From assembly GCA_964526475.1 (NCBI GenBank), contig CAZGKF010000002.1, positions 62,001 through 126,000 on the forward strand: a stretch of DNA of 64,000 bases, in the 5' to 3' direction. A program made the position numbers and the translations under genes. The notes beneath the pieces were generated by a model, which searched no databases, had not been told where the DNA came from, and saw only the letters and a program-made list of their open reading frames with translations. Of this stretch, positions 28,765 to 37,395 are shown piece by piece (within the stretch, counting starts at the first letter, position 1; each line of letters opens with the position of its first letter). This stretch comes from CAYVTV01 sp964526475. GTDB lineage: Bacteria > Bacteroidota > Bacteroidia > Bacteroidales > GCA-2748055.

Positions 28765-29307
28765 ATGGAAAGAGTAATAAAAGTTGAAACATCAAATGAT
28801 ATTCTTCCCGTTTATCAAAATACTCCAATCGGGTTACTCCTGGAATATCATAATTTGAACCGGAATCTCGATGCATATACAAACGGGCAATTATTGATTG
28901 GGATGTGTATGGATAATCGAAAGAGTCTGAGAATCCCCGATAATTTCGCATTTATTATCCGCGCAGGTGGGGCAAACCTGCGGTATAGTGAATTTAAAGT
29001 TTCGTATGCAATCGCAATAGGGAATATAAGGTATATAGCCATTATAGGACACGACAACTGCGGCATGGTAAATCTTGTCTCACGAAAAAATGAGTTCATC
29101 AGTGGATTGGTAGAAAAAGCCGGATGGGATAAAGAATGGGCGGAAGAACACTTCATGCATTTTGCCCCAATGTTTGAAACAGGAAATGAAATTGATTTTG
29201 TTATCAGTGAAGCTAAACGATTACGCTTAAGATATCCGAAAATAGTTGTGGCACCATTATTTTACAAGGTAAGCAACAATAAACTCTATTTACTGCGGGA
29301 AAATTGA
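28765..29307 (+). CDS. Beta-carbonic-anhydrase-like zinc protein
   Basis: A 180-residue protein with the metal and catalytic residues of beta-class carbonic anhydrases: Cys48, Asp50 and Arg52 in MCMDNRKSL, and His96 and Cys99 in IGHDNCGM. AFIIRAGGANLR lies between them as in the family. It would interconvert carbon dioxide and bicarbonate, or be a non-canonical relative. It follows the large KamA-like gene after 5 bases, so the two are almost certainly co-transcribed. Why a radical SAM aminomutase-like protein would be paired with such a protein is not known to me. Confidence 0.75.
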   Translation: MERVIKVETSNDILPVYQNTPIGLLLEYHNLNRNLDAYTNGQLLIGMCMDNRKSLRIPDNFAFIIRAGGANLRYSEFKVSYAIAIGNIRYIAIIGHDNCGMVNLVSRKNEFISGLVEKAGWDKEWAEEHFMHFAPMFETGNEIDFVISEAKRLRLRYPKIVVAPLFYKVSNNKLYLLREN

Positions 29308-29343
29308 TAAAGGAATATTAATGATCTTTTTCATTATTTATTA

Positions 29344-29508
29344 GAACCGCTTGTGCGGTTTAATGACATGTAACCGTTTAGCAACACAACCCGGAGGGTT
29401 GAAATTAGAATAGCCCAGGGCGCTTGTGCCCTGGATTAACTGCATCGATATCCACGCAACCCAGGATAGGGGTTGACATATCCGTGGATGTGGCAGTTCA
29501 ACCCTTTC
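29344..29508. repeat. Palindromic intergenic repeat, copy B
   Basis: The block holds several stem-loops in a row: AACCGC/GCGGTT at 29345-29360, CCCGGAGGG near 29390, CCAGGGC/GCCCTGG at 29415-29434, and ATCCACG/CGTGGAT around AACCC and GGGTT near 29450-29490. The first hairpin may end the radical SAM operon. The inner order (CCCGGAGGG, TGAAAT, GAATAG, second palindrome) matches copy A at 15946. Confidence 0.55.
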
Positions 29509-29673
29509 AGACATTGTCGTCAAATTAAGAAGATAAACGGGAAAGGTTCATTGGCATGTTGATTATGACGATTTGGAGTCTCTGGTTTAATTTCACAGGT
29601 ATTTGATTAAGTTTACGGATGTATGAAAATCGCCTTCTTCTTCTGCGATTATAACTGTCCTTTCCTCCCCTTG

Positions 29674-29746
29674 CCGGTCCGGAGGGAATCGAACCCTCGA
29701 CCCCATGATTAAGAGTCACGTGCTCTGCCAGCTGAGCTACGGACCG
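29674..29746 (-). tRNA. tRNA-Lys (CTT)
   Basis: On the minus strand the cloverleaf is complete: acceptor CGGTCCG pairs with CGGACCG, D-arm GCTC/GAGC, anticodon stem CGTGA/TCATG with loop CTCTTAA (anticodon CTT, lysine), T-arm GAGGG/CCCTC with TTCGATT. The discriminator is G and CCA is not encoded. 73 nt, no intron. Confidence 0.93.
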
Positions 29747-30003
29747 GATATAAATGCAAATTTAGCCTAATTATTTTCAATCTGAAAGGATTTCAACTTT
29801 CATTAAGATTTCCTCCCTATTTTCTCAACGCAGATTGCATATCCTGACTTTCGCTATAAATGATGCTGCGTACTTTCTTCCAGATAAGGATGATTTTGCA
29901 GCAGTAAAGGGGCTTTTGACAGCATATACATGAAGATCAAAATGAATGATTTATAGCTTATTTTAAACAATTACATATTGGCTGTTAATTATCAAACGTC
30001 TTT

Positions 30004-30585
30004 TTACCTGATAAGGTGTATAAATCCGTTCTTTCCTTTTCCTGTCTGACCGTCAAGCTTCTCAATAACAAAATAGTAGATACCGGCACTTAATGGTTGT
30101 CCGGAGAGGCTCCGCCCATCCCATATCAGATCTGGAGATTCAGTTTTATAAACTAAAATCCCGGATCTGGTATAAACAGAAAAAGAAAATATATTTAATC
30201 CGTTAGTACGAACCATAAAATAATCATTTATCCCATCTCCATTTGGAGAAAAAACATTCGGCACATCAATAATATCTGCACATGGTCCATTATATACTAA
30301 TATCAGATCTGTTTCTGTGATGGTAGTTGTATTGTTAATAACACAGGAAACGGAATATAAACCCGGAGTATTAAATTTTACAACAGGATTTAACTCATTA
30401 TCGATAGTAATACCGTTGCTGAATGACCAGGATATTGAGCTTACAGTTGATGCTGTTTGTGGAGGATACAGACGGAATGTAACTGAAACTGAATCGCAAC
30501 CAGAAGTCGGATCTGCAAAAATGGATATTTGTCCGGACAGATTTATACTAAGTAAAAAAAGAATAATGCAGATACAGTATTTCAT
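30004..30585 (-). CDS. PKD-domain protein with T9SS type B sorting domain
   Basis: A small exported protein of 193 residues: signal peptide (MKYCICIILFLLSINLSGQ), one PKD/Ig-like domain (about residues 25-100, SISWSFSNG, PVVKFNTPGLYSVSC) and a C-terminal gliding-motility/type B sorting domain. That domain has the hallmark NVFSPNGDGINDYF, VYTRSGILVY, WDGRSLSGQPLSAGIYYFVI and a final basic GFIHLIR. It should cross the outer membrane by the type IX system. Such proteins are usually much longer, so this is a minimal cargo and may bind a surface ligand. The ATG at 30585 directly starts the signal peptide. Confidence 0.85.
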   Translation of the reverse strand: MKYCICIILFLLSINLSGQISIFADPTSGCDSVSVTFRLYPPQTASTVSSISWSFSNGITIDNELNPVVKFNTPGLYSVSCVINNTTTITETDLILVYNGPCADIIDVPNVFSPNGDGINDYFMVRTNGLNIFSFSVYTRSGILVYKTESPDLIWDGRSLSGQPLSAGIYYFVIEKLDGQTGKGKNGFIHLIR

Positions 30586-30735
30586 TCTTTTTATGTTCGT
30601 AACAAGTTGGGGAATATCCTTCCCCAGTCTTTCAAGGGAACCCGCAAATCAATCATTATTGATTCTTTTAAAAACAATTTCGATTTTATCAGATATAATT
30701 GTATTCCGTAAAGATATTCAATATGCATAAAAACA

Positions 30736-31833
30736 TTAAATCTTTCGCGTCAATTTTTTAACAATACGGAAGTTATTGAAAAAAACTTTTGCAAACACCC
30801 TCATTATCGTATAAGCAGGTATGGCAAGTATCATCCCGGGAATACCAGCCATACTTCCGGCCATCATAATAACAAGAAATATCTCCAGAGGGTGTGCACT
30901 TACTGATGTTGAAAAAATAAATGGTTGAAAAATAACATTATCAATAGCCTGAACTATTATAAAAACAAGCATCATATACCCTCCAAGCACCAAAAGATCA
31001 GTAATTTCAAGATGTATGTTAAATGCAAGTCCCAAAAGAATTCCCAGGGCTGACCCAATTAATGGTCCGAGATAAGGAACAATATTTAAGAGGGCTGCTG
31101 TTAATCCTATTAGTAAACTTTGCTTGAAAGACAATCCAATTATAGACATCCCTGAAGTTACCAGGATCAGAATACCAGTCAGCTGCAATAAAATACCTAT
31201 CAAATACCTGGAAAGCAGCTGTTTTATGGAATTAAGGGCTGTTTTGAAATTTTCTTCATACTCCTCAGGAACGAAAATAAGGATCATTTCGGTAAGAAGG
31301 TTTTCTTCTTTCAACAGGAAGAATGTAATGAAGGATATGGCAAATATCGCAACAAAGATATCACCAAGGAATGATGCCAAAGATCTGAAGAAATTTGAAA
31401 GTACCGATTCTTTGAAAACGGAGCTTAACTTTTGTTCCAGATATGTCTCGAAACTAATTTTATTATCGGATATATTAAGATCCTCATAAAAATTTTCAAC
31501 AGCCTCTATAGGTTCTTTCAACCTGTCAACAAAAGATTCCACATCTATAGTTGACAACTGATTTGCTTCACTTGCAACAATTGGAATAAATACCCGGAAA
31601 AAACTAATCACTAAAAACCACAACAAGAGCAATGTAAAAAGGGCTCTTAAGGATATTGGTATGGTAAATCCCCTGATTTTCAGTTTGCCCATGATTTTCA
31701 CAAGGGGTCTTCCTATTAGAGTCAATACTGCAGCAACAACAATGTAAGCAACAATAATACTGAAATACCAAAAGAACAGCACTGTAAGCAGGGATGTTAC
31801 ACCAAGCAGAATGTATTTTGCGATTTGACTCAT
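30736..31833 (-). CDS. AI-2E family transporter (PerM/TqsA-like)
   Basis: A 365-residue membrane protein with seven to eight helices and the family layout: a helical pair at the N-terminus, a long soluble stretch (about residues 90-150), then FITFFLLKEE, the conserved NIVPYLGPLIGS loop and a C-terminal QPFIFSTSVSAHPLEIFLVI. Members export small molecules or ions; autoinducer-2 export was described for one branch only. A TTG at 31842 extends the frame, but ATG 31833 gives MSQIAKYILLG and is preferred. Confidence 0.85.
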   Translation of the reverse strand: MSQIAKYILLGVTSLLTVLFFWYFSIIVAYIVVAAVLTLIGRPLVKIMGKLKIRGFTIPISLRALFTLLLLWFLVISFFRVFIPIVASEANQLSTIDVESFVDRLKEPIEAVENFYEDLNISDNKISFETYLEQKLSSVFKESVLSNFFRSLASFLGDIFVAIFAISFITFFLLKEENLLTEMILIFVPEEYEENFKTALNSIKQLLSRYLIGILLQLTGILILVTSGMSIIGLSFKQSLLIGLTAALLNIVPYLGPLIGSALGILLGLAFNIHLEITDLLVLGGYMMLVFIIVQAIDNVIFQPFIFSTSVSAHPLEIFLVIMMAGSMAGIPGMILAIPAYTIMRVFAKVFFNNFRIVKKLTRKI

Positions 31834-32090
31834 TCCGGACAATATTTAATGCGAAGATAAAAAAAATGCAAGATTTGTAATTATTATATTTATTCATTTA
31901 ACTGTATGCTGTCTCCCTCCTGCTCAAATGCCATATCAAACAAATGATATTTATAAAAATACACTATTTTTACTTTTTCATAATAAACAGCTCAACAAAT
32001 CATATCCTCAGGTGTTTATGAATATAAATACATTTACCTGTATTTTCCAATTCCAATACTCTAATAGTTTTTCCTGATAATCAAAATGTG
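31834..32090. other. AT-rich divergent intergenic region
   Basis: About 260 bases between the AI-2E transporter and the thyA promoter. On the minus strand TATCTTCG at 31852-31859 is one base from TAnnTTTG and may serve the transporter. No gene or strong hairpin is seen. Confidence 0.35.
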
Positions 32091-32098
32091 TATTTTTG
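32091..32098 (+). promoter_or_regulatory. Bacteroidota -7 box TATTTTTG for thyA-folA
   Basis: An exact TAnnTTTG match, 47 bases ahead of the thyA start codon, in otherwise AT-rich DNA. Confidence 0.5.
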
Positions 32099-32144
32099 GA
32101 AAAATCTAAAGAAAATATATATCCATTTGTAAAACAATACTTTA

Positions 32145-32939
32145 ATGCAACAATATTTAGACCTCCTTCAACATGTATTGAAAGAAGGAACAAAGAAAGA
32201 AGATCGAACCGGTATTGGCACCCAAAGTGTTTTCGGATATCAGATGCGTTTCAGCCTGGATGAGGGTTTCCCTTTAATGACAACAAAAAAACTGCATCTG
32301 AAGTCGATTATTTATGAACTTTTGTGGTTTCTGAAGGGCGATACCAATATTAAATATCTTCATAATAATAATGTGTCGATCTGGGATGAGTGGGCTGACA
32401 TTAACGGGGATCTTGGCAGGATTTATGGCCACCAGTGGAGATCATGGAAATCTGAAGATGGAAAGGAAATCGACCAGATTGGGGAGGTAATTAAGACCAT
32501 TAAAGAAAATCCTGATTCCCGACGACATCTTGTAAGCGCATGGAATGTCGGAGATCTTAACAAGATGGCTCTCTTGCCATGCCACATATTATTCCAGTTT
32601 TACGTAGCAAACGGAATGTTATCGTGTCAGTTATATCAACGAAGCGCAGACATTTTCCTCGGCGTGCCTTTCAACATTGCCTCCTATTCCTTGTTATTAT
32701 TAATGATGGCTCAGGTAACCGGCTTTAAGGCAGGTGAGTTTATACATACCCTGGGGGATGCCCATATTTATCTAAATCATATTGAACAGGTAAATCTTCA
32801 GCTAACAAGAAAACCCAGACAACTTCCTTCAATACATATTAACCCTGAAATTCATAATATCTTCGATTTCAAATACGAAGATTTTACGATAACAGGATAT
32901 GATCCTCATCCTCATATTAAAGGGAAAATTGCAGTGTAA
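32145..32939 (+). CDS. thyA: Thymidylate synthase
   Basis: It makes dTMP from dUMP using methylene-tetrahydrofolate. The 264-residue protein is full length and shows KEDRTGIGTQSVFGYQMRF, the catalytic Cys in MALLPCHILFQFYV, QLYQRSADIFLGVPFNIASY and the C-terminal GYDPHPHIKGKIAV. It is followed after 18 bases by folA, which regenerates the dihydrofolate it produces, so the pair forms a functional operon. Confidence 0.97.
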   Translation: MQQYLDLLQHVLKEGTKKEDRTGIGTQSVFGYQMRFSLDEGFPLMTTKKLHLKSIIYELLWFLKGDTNIKYLHNNNVSIWDEWADINGDLGRIYGHQWRSWKSEDGKEIDQIGEVIKTIKENPDSRRHLVSAWNVGDLNKMALLPCHILFQFYVANGMLSCQLYQRSADIFLGVPFNIASYSLLLLMMAQVTGFKAGEFIHTLGDAHIYLNHIEQVNLQLTRKPRQLPSIHINPEIHNIFDFKYEDFTITGYDPHPHIKGKIAV

Positions 32940-32957
32940 CAATAAAATGTAAAGAAA

Positions 32958-33455
32958 ATGGCAAAACACAATATCTCCATAATTGCAGCTGTTGACAATA
33001 ACAATGGTATAGGGAAGGATAATAAGCTTCTTTGTCATTTACCTGAGGATCTTAAACGTTTTAAAAGGATTACAAGCGGTCACACGGTTATCATGGGAAG
33101 AAATACCTGCCTTTCATTACCCGGAGGAGCGCTTCCAGATCGCATTAATATTGTAATAACAGATATTGCCAATGAGCAGTTTCCTGACTGCCTTATGGCC
33201 AGTTCTATTGAAAATGCACTGACAATATCTGATGAGTATGACGAATGTTTTGTTATCGGTGGAGGCATGATCTACAGGCAATTTTTACCTCATGCATCCA
33301 AACTTTATATCACACATATTCACAGCAACTTCGACGCTGACACATTTTTTCCTGAAATTAATTATGACGAATGGGAAGAAATTTCACGTGAAAATTTTCA
33401 AAATCAGGGAGAAGCAAAAATTTCATTTTCATTTGTAATTTATAAAAGAAAATAA
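32958..33455 (+). CDS. folA: Dihydrofolate reductase
   Basis: A 165-residue enzyme reducing dihydrofolate with NADPH. It shows IAAVDNNNGIGKDNKLLCHL at the N-terminus (with the catalytic acidic-residue loop LPEDLKRFKRIT), HTVIMGRNTCLSLP, and CFVIGGGMIYRQFLPHA. It lies directly behind thyA. A palindromic TTTCACGTGAAA, identical to the core of the bacterial parS site, lies within its 3' part (see separate entry). Confidence 0.96.
   Translation: MAKHNISIIAAVDNNNGIGKDNKLLCHLPEDLKRFKRITSGHTVIMGRNTCLSLPGGALPDRINIVITDIANEQFPDCLMASSIENALTISDEYDECFVIGGGMIYRQFLPHASKLYITHIHSNFDADTFFPEINYDEWEEISRENFQNQGEAKISFSFVIYKRK
33382..33393. promoter_or_regulatory. parS-like palindrome core TTTCACGTGAAA
   Basis: The 12-bp palindrome equals the core of the parS consensus TGTTTCACGTGAAACA. 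The outer two bases on each side differ, giving 12 of 16 matches. It lies inside folA, in the codons for ISREN. parA and parB are in this window about 28 kb away, and parS sites often lie inside genes near them. A chance match is possible. Confidence 0.4.
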
Positions 33456-33589
33456 GCAACTATTCATTTTCTTTCTACAGTCTGCCGTACGATATTTTTT
33501 GCATCTGAACTTAATTTTTCATCTGCTTAACTGTTTGCTACTTAAAAAAATTTAGTACTTTGGTGCTCGTAAAACCAAAATATATTAAT

Positions 33590-34129
33590 ATGAAAAAATT
33601 ATTTCTCTTTTTCTTTATTGCTTCCTTTGCTCTATGTTTTCTTAATGGACAGAAAAGCGTAAAACTGGAGGCAGGTATGAAAGCACCTGAATGGAAATTT
33701 CAGGATGCAGACCGAAAAGAATTTACAATGGATTCATGGAAAGGGAAAGTACTCCAGATCAATTATGTTGATCCTGATGAATCTGATCTTAATGATCCAT
33801 TCAATGATGCTGTGAAGAAAGCCAAGGATATTGATAAACGAATCGACGGAGATGTATTTAAAGGATTCGGAATAGTTGACTGTAAATCTACGTGGAAACC
33901 CAATATATTGATCAGGACGATTGCAGGTAATAAAGCCAAAAAATACGACACTACCATATTATTCGATTATGATGCTACTTTACAAAATTCATGGGGACTT
34001 CCAGGTGACAGTTATAGTGTGATGATTCTGGATAAAAACCGTGTGTGTCGTGCTGTTTATCGCGGTAAAATACCCGATTCAGAAATTGAAGGGATAATTA
34101 ATCTAATTATAGAGCTTGGAAAAGAATAA
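33590..34129 (+). CDS. YtfJ-like thioredoxin-fold exported protein
   Basis: A 179-residue protein with a signal peptide (LFLFFFIASFALCFLNGQ) and a thioredoxin-like body: AGMKAPEWKFQDADRKEFTM, then SWKGKVLQINYVDPDESD where thioredoxins have the CXXC, so the redox motif is absent. KGFGIVDCKSTWKPN and GLPGDSYSVMILDKN resemble the YtfJ family, which has no proven activity. I chose ATG 33590 because MKKLFLF starts the signal peptide; an earlier ATG at 33560 adds ten non-signal residues. An inverted-repeat terminator follows the gene. Confidence 0.75.
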   Translation: MKKLFLFFFIASFALCFLNGQKSVKLEAGMKAPEWKFQDADRKEFTMDSWKGKVLQINYVDPDESDLNDPFNDAVKKAKDIDKRIDGDVFKGFGIVDCKSTWKPNILIRTIAGNKAKKYDTTILFDYDATLQNSWGLPGDSYSVMILDKNRVCRAVYRGKIPDSEIEGIINLIIELGKE

Positions 34130-34161
34130 AAAGAGAAATTACCTTCTTTAACAATCAAAAA

Positions 34162-34194
34162 AAGCAGGGATACTTTAAAATTGTATCCCTGCTT
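34162..34194. terminator. Bidirectional intrinsic terminator
   Basis: AAGCAGGGATAC and GTATCCCTGCTT form a perfect 12-bp stem with a 9-base loop. On the minus strand it is followed by a run of seven T, a full rho-independent terminator for the MscS gene. On the plus strand, behind the YtfJ-like gene, it is followed by a T-rich tract. Confidence 0.8.
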
Positions 34195-34378
34195 CATTAT
34201 TTCATTTTGTTTGAAAATGTACACTTTATTAGTTACGTAATCGCTCATTTTACTGATATTCCAATTCCATAAACGCATTATATTAATCCCATAATCTGTT
34301 CATTACAATACTCCGGACAATCAGATTTCAATTGTTTTCAAGTTTAAATATACTGGCGCGCTATGAACGACACATATA

Positions 34379-35311
34379 TCATTTCAATTTATCCATCATC
34401 TGATTATCTACATCTAACTTCAAAGGATTAATTTTATCACCCCAATAAATAGTTGTGTGAGGAAACGGGATTTCAATATTATTCTTGTCGAAAGCATATT
34501 TCAGGCGTTTCCTGTATTCACGACCTACTGACCATTGCTGAATTGGTTTTGTTTTTATCCGTGCCCTTATAACAATAGCGCTATCCCCGAATTTATCAAG
34601 GCCGAATATTTCAATAGGTTCAATAATTCTACCACTAAATTCCGGATCATTCTGCAATTCATCGCCAACCTGTTTCATTATATCCATCACCTCCTGTGGG
34701 TTCTCTTTATAGGCAACGCCAAAATCAAAAACCATAGCAGACCAGTCTTTTGTCATATTGGAAATAGTGTTGATCTTTCCATTCTGAAAAACATGAACAA
34801 CACCCGATAAATCACGAAGAGTGATAGTCCTGAATTCTATCTTTTCAACCAATCCGCCAGTTCCATTTATAATTGCCACATCGCCTGCACGTACCTGATT
34901 TTCAAGTATCATGAAAAACCCTGAGATAAAATCCCGCACCAATTCCTGTGCCCCAAAACCAACAGCAAGACCTATGATGCCGGCGCTTGCCAAAACCGGT
35001 GCGATATTTACACCAAATTTCTGCAGGACAATCATTAGGAGTATTACCAAAAGTACTACTCTGATTACACCATGAATTAAAGAAACAAGGGTATATATCC
35101 TTTTCTCTGTCTCAACAGTATCAGTGCTTTCATCTTTCTCAGCGCGTTTTAAAAGTGTTTCTTTTACCTTTCTGAAGAAAATTCTGACTATTTTCAAAAC
35201 CAAAAAAAACAGAACTAATACAATTACCAATCCCGGAAGTTCTGTAATCGCCCAATCCTGGGCTTTTTTAATAAGCTCTGTCCAAAAAGTGGTTTCTAAA
35301 ATTTGTTCCAT
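34379..35311 (-). CDS. Small-conductance mechanosensitive channel (MscS family)
   Basis: A 310-residue protein: three N-terminal helices, then the MscS pore helix and beta domain. It shows APVLASAGIIGLAVGFGAQELVRDFISGFF (Gly/Ala-rich pore helix), VRAGDVAIINGTGGLVEKI and ITLRDLSGVVHVFQNGKI, and the C-terminal cage with PFPHTTIYWG. It opens under membrane tension to protect against hypo-osmotic shock. Its minus-strand terminator lies about 185 bases downstream. Monocistronic. Confidence 0.92.
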   Translation of the reverse strand: MEQILETTFWTELIKKAQDWAITELPGLVIVLVLFFLVLKIVRIFFRKVKETLLKRAEKDESTDTVETEKRIYTLVSLIHGVIRVVLLVILLMIVLQKFGVNIAPVLASAGIIGLAVGFGAQELVRDFISGFFMILENQVRAGDVAIINGTGGLVEKIEFRTITLRDLSGVVHVFQNGKINTISNMTKDWSAMVFDFGVAYKENPQEVMDIMKQVGDELQNDPEFSGRIIEPIEIFGLDKFGDSAIVIRARIKTKPIQQWSVGREYRKRLKYAFDKNNIEIPFPHTTIYWGDKINPLKLDVDNQMMDKLK

Positions 35312-35600
35312 AACTATCTATTATTTTTGAAATTATTATACATAGCTTATTTTAATAAAAGCTTATTGATAAACTTAAAAATACGAATACTTTTTCTTAA
35401 AACTAACAATAAGTGGCTGGAATTGCATTTTATTTATAAAACCTTTTTCTTATAACAAATAAAATGAATCACTACTGACCGATTTGTTATGTAGGATTCT
35501 TTGCTTCACTTTGTTAAGCTCAGAATCTCATTATGATTTTAATAAATTACCCGCTTACTACTGAAAAAGAATATAGATATAAAAGTGCTACTATGAAAAA
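35312..35600. other. Intergenic region without recognised genes
   Basis: Nearly 290 AT-rich bases between the MscS gene and the tRNA-His terminator. I see no protein-like frame; the only longer frame here reads through the terminator hairpin and tRNA and is not real. Confidence 0.4.
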
Positions 35601-35643
35601 AAAGAAAGGCAATTATTTTGTTCTTAAAAAATTGCCTTTCTTT
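35601..35643 (-). terminator. Intrinsic terminator downstream of tRNA-His
   Basis: AAAGAAAGGCAATT at 35601-35614 pairs with AATTGCCTTTCTTT at 35630-35643 (14 bp, 15-base loop). On the minus strand it starts 16 bases after the tRNA 3' end and leads into a T-run, so it ends the tRNA-His transcript. T-runs on both sides make it bidirectional. Confidence 0.85.
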
Positions 35644-35658
35644 TTTATAATATTTCGG

Positions 35659-35732
35659 GGTGGAAGACCGGGCTCGAACCGGCGACCTTCGGAACCACAA
35701 TCCGACGCTCTAACCTGCTGAGCTACATCCAC
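35659..35732 (-). tRNA. tRNA-His (GTG)
   Basis: On the minus strand: acceptor GTGGATG against CTTCCAC, D-arm GCTC/GAGC, anticodon loop TTGTGGT (anticodon GTG, histidine), T-arm GCCGG/CCGGT with TTCGAGC. The base before position 1 (complement of 35733) is G and can act as the encoded G-1 opposite C73, as expected for histidine tRNA. Position 6-67 is a T-T mismatch in the acceptor stem. CCA is not encoded. Confidence 0.92.
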
Positions 35733-35781
35733 CATTTGAGGACTGCAAATTTAATTTTTTTTATTGAAGAAAAAAACCATT

Positions 35782-37395
35782 TTATAATTTCTGTTGAGAC
35801 GCAATCCATTTCTCCGTTTCGTTTAAATACCATTGTATTATTATGGAATTGTAAGAGTTTCCGTATGTTTTTATTTTTCTCCCTTTATTAAATGCATCCT
35901 TTATCAGGTAATCAGTAATTTCATTGTAATATATTCTATCATTTCTGCGGATAAATAATCTTTTTATGCTCTCCGGCAGGTAATACTTAATTTTATCCCT
36001 ATTCTTCCTTCGCTGTATCATTCTTTCATCTGCTTCAAGTTCATAGTCAAAATTAAGTTTATAAGGATCAAAATAATGACTGATGAGAACATCATTGTAA
36101 AGGTACTTGTTGATGCGCGCCTCTAAAGGCAGGTCCCTGAAAAACTCTATCAAATCAGTATCCCAGAATGGAAAACGGAATTCATACCCAAAGAAGGTGT
36201 ATGTATTTGCTGAATTAAAGTTAAATTTAGCCAGTTTCTCCTTGAAATCCCAATCTTCATGAATAGAATATGCCAGGCTGTTATCATCTGTATATTTCTC
36301 CTGCAGAGACTTTTCAATTCTCTGAATAATTTTCTCCTTTAATGATCCGTGAGGTCTTTTATAAATATACTTGGTGAAGAAAATTCTGTTGGCTAATTCC
36401 CTGTAACTTTCTTCACTAAAAACATTCCCGTGTTTATTAAGCTGACTACCCCCGAGAAAATCACCTGAATGTCCCAGAGCAACTACTGTATCATCAGGTA
36501 TTAAAGCTTTTTCCTTTATATGCCGGGCCGCAAAATAATCCTGCAAAAAAAACATGGAGGTAAGATTGGAAGAATATCTGTAAAATTCCACAAAATCATT
36601 ATCCGGAAATCCACGGATCATATTTTCATCATAAATAATTTTCAACAATCTGAAATCAAGTTTTTCAGCCACCTTTGTTGCCAGTAACATGTCAGGATTG
36701 TTTTCCCTTCCATAGGTCATACATATAACATTATGGTAATTATATTTTTTAAGCATGACAGCAATTAATCTGCTGTCATACCCTCCGCTGAGGCTGACGA
36801 GAACCGTACGTCCATTCAAAGATGAAATGAATTTCTCAAATGCATTATCAAAAAGCTTTATACTTTTTTCTCTCCTCTCGTTGTAATCATATTCGAGAAC
36901 CCCAGGTGTATGAAAGCTAAAATAGAATTTTTGCCTGATATCCCTATTGCCTAAATTTAGTATCTCACCTGCCTGAACCTGTCTGATTCCTTTTATAAGT
37001 GTTTCATTACCTGTTACGTATCCTGTTGCAAGAAATTCTTTGCAGGCTGAAGGATTCAGTTGCGGAACTGACTGCAGACCTGCAAGGTGATATGCATCAT
37101 CGGAAATGATCCAATGTTTCCCTTCTCTTAAATAGAAAAGAGGAAAAGACCTGATGGTGTCGGCAGCGATATAGCAATTGTTATCATCTGTATCAACAAT
37201 AACTGAAAATACACCGGAAGCATATTTCACCCTCTCCTCCAGGTCGATATAGTTATGGATATCCTTAAAATACTCAAGCAGTTTTTTATCGCTGTAATAT
37301 CTGTCAGCTTTGTCAGTTAAATACCCCTTTACGTAAATACCTGCGGTTTGATACCAACGGAAACCCTTGTTAAATTTAAGTTCTATTGTGTTCAT
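35782..37395 (-). CDS. Asparagine synthase-like protein lacking the glutaminase Cys
   Basis: A 537-residue protein with the AsnB two-domain layout. The N-terminal half keeps the class II glutamine amidotransferase fold (SGVFSVIVDTDD, AADTIRSFPLFY) but begins MNTIELKF without the catalytic Cys2, so it cannot use glutamine in the normal way. The C-terminal half has the ATP-binding PP-loop VSLSGGYDSRL and a synthase domain. Such relatives occur in surface-glycan clusters, where they may amidate uronic acids or act on peptides. It lies in a minus-strand cluster with a GT4, a methyltransferase and a flippase, and overlaps the GT4 gene by 20 bases. Confidence 0.8.
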   Translation of the reverse strand: MNTIELKFNKGFRWYQTAGIYVKGYLTDKADRYYSDKKLLEYFKDIHNYIDLEERVKYASGVFSVIVDTDDNNCYIAADTIRSFPLFYLREGKHWIISDDAYHLAGLQSVPQLNPSACKEFLATGYVTGNETLIKGIRQVQAGEILNLGNRDIRQKFYFSFHTPGVLEYDYNERREKSIKLFDNAFEKFISSLNGRTVLVSLSGGYDSRLIAVMLKKYNYHNVICMTYGRENNPDMLLATKVAEKLDFRLLKIIYDENMIRGFPDNDFVEFYRYSSNLTSMFFLQDYFAARHIKEKALIPDDTVVALGHSGDFLGGSQLNKHGNVFSEESYRELANRIFFTKYIYKRPHGSLKEKIIQRIEKSLQEKYTDDNSLAYSIHEDWDFKEKLAKFNFNSANTYTFFGYEFRFPFWDTDLIEFFRDLPLEARINKYLYNDVLISHYFDPYKLNFDYELEADERMIQRRKNRDKIKYYLPESIKRLFIRRNDRIYYNEITDYLIKDAFNKGRKIKTYGNSYNSIIIQWYLNETEKWIASQQKL

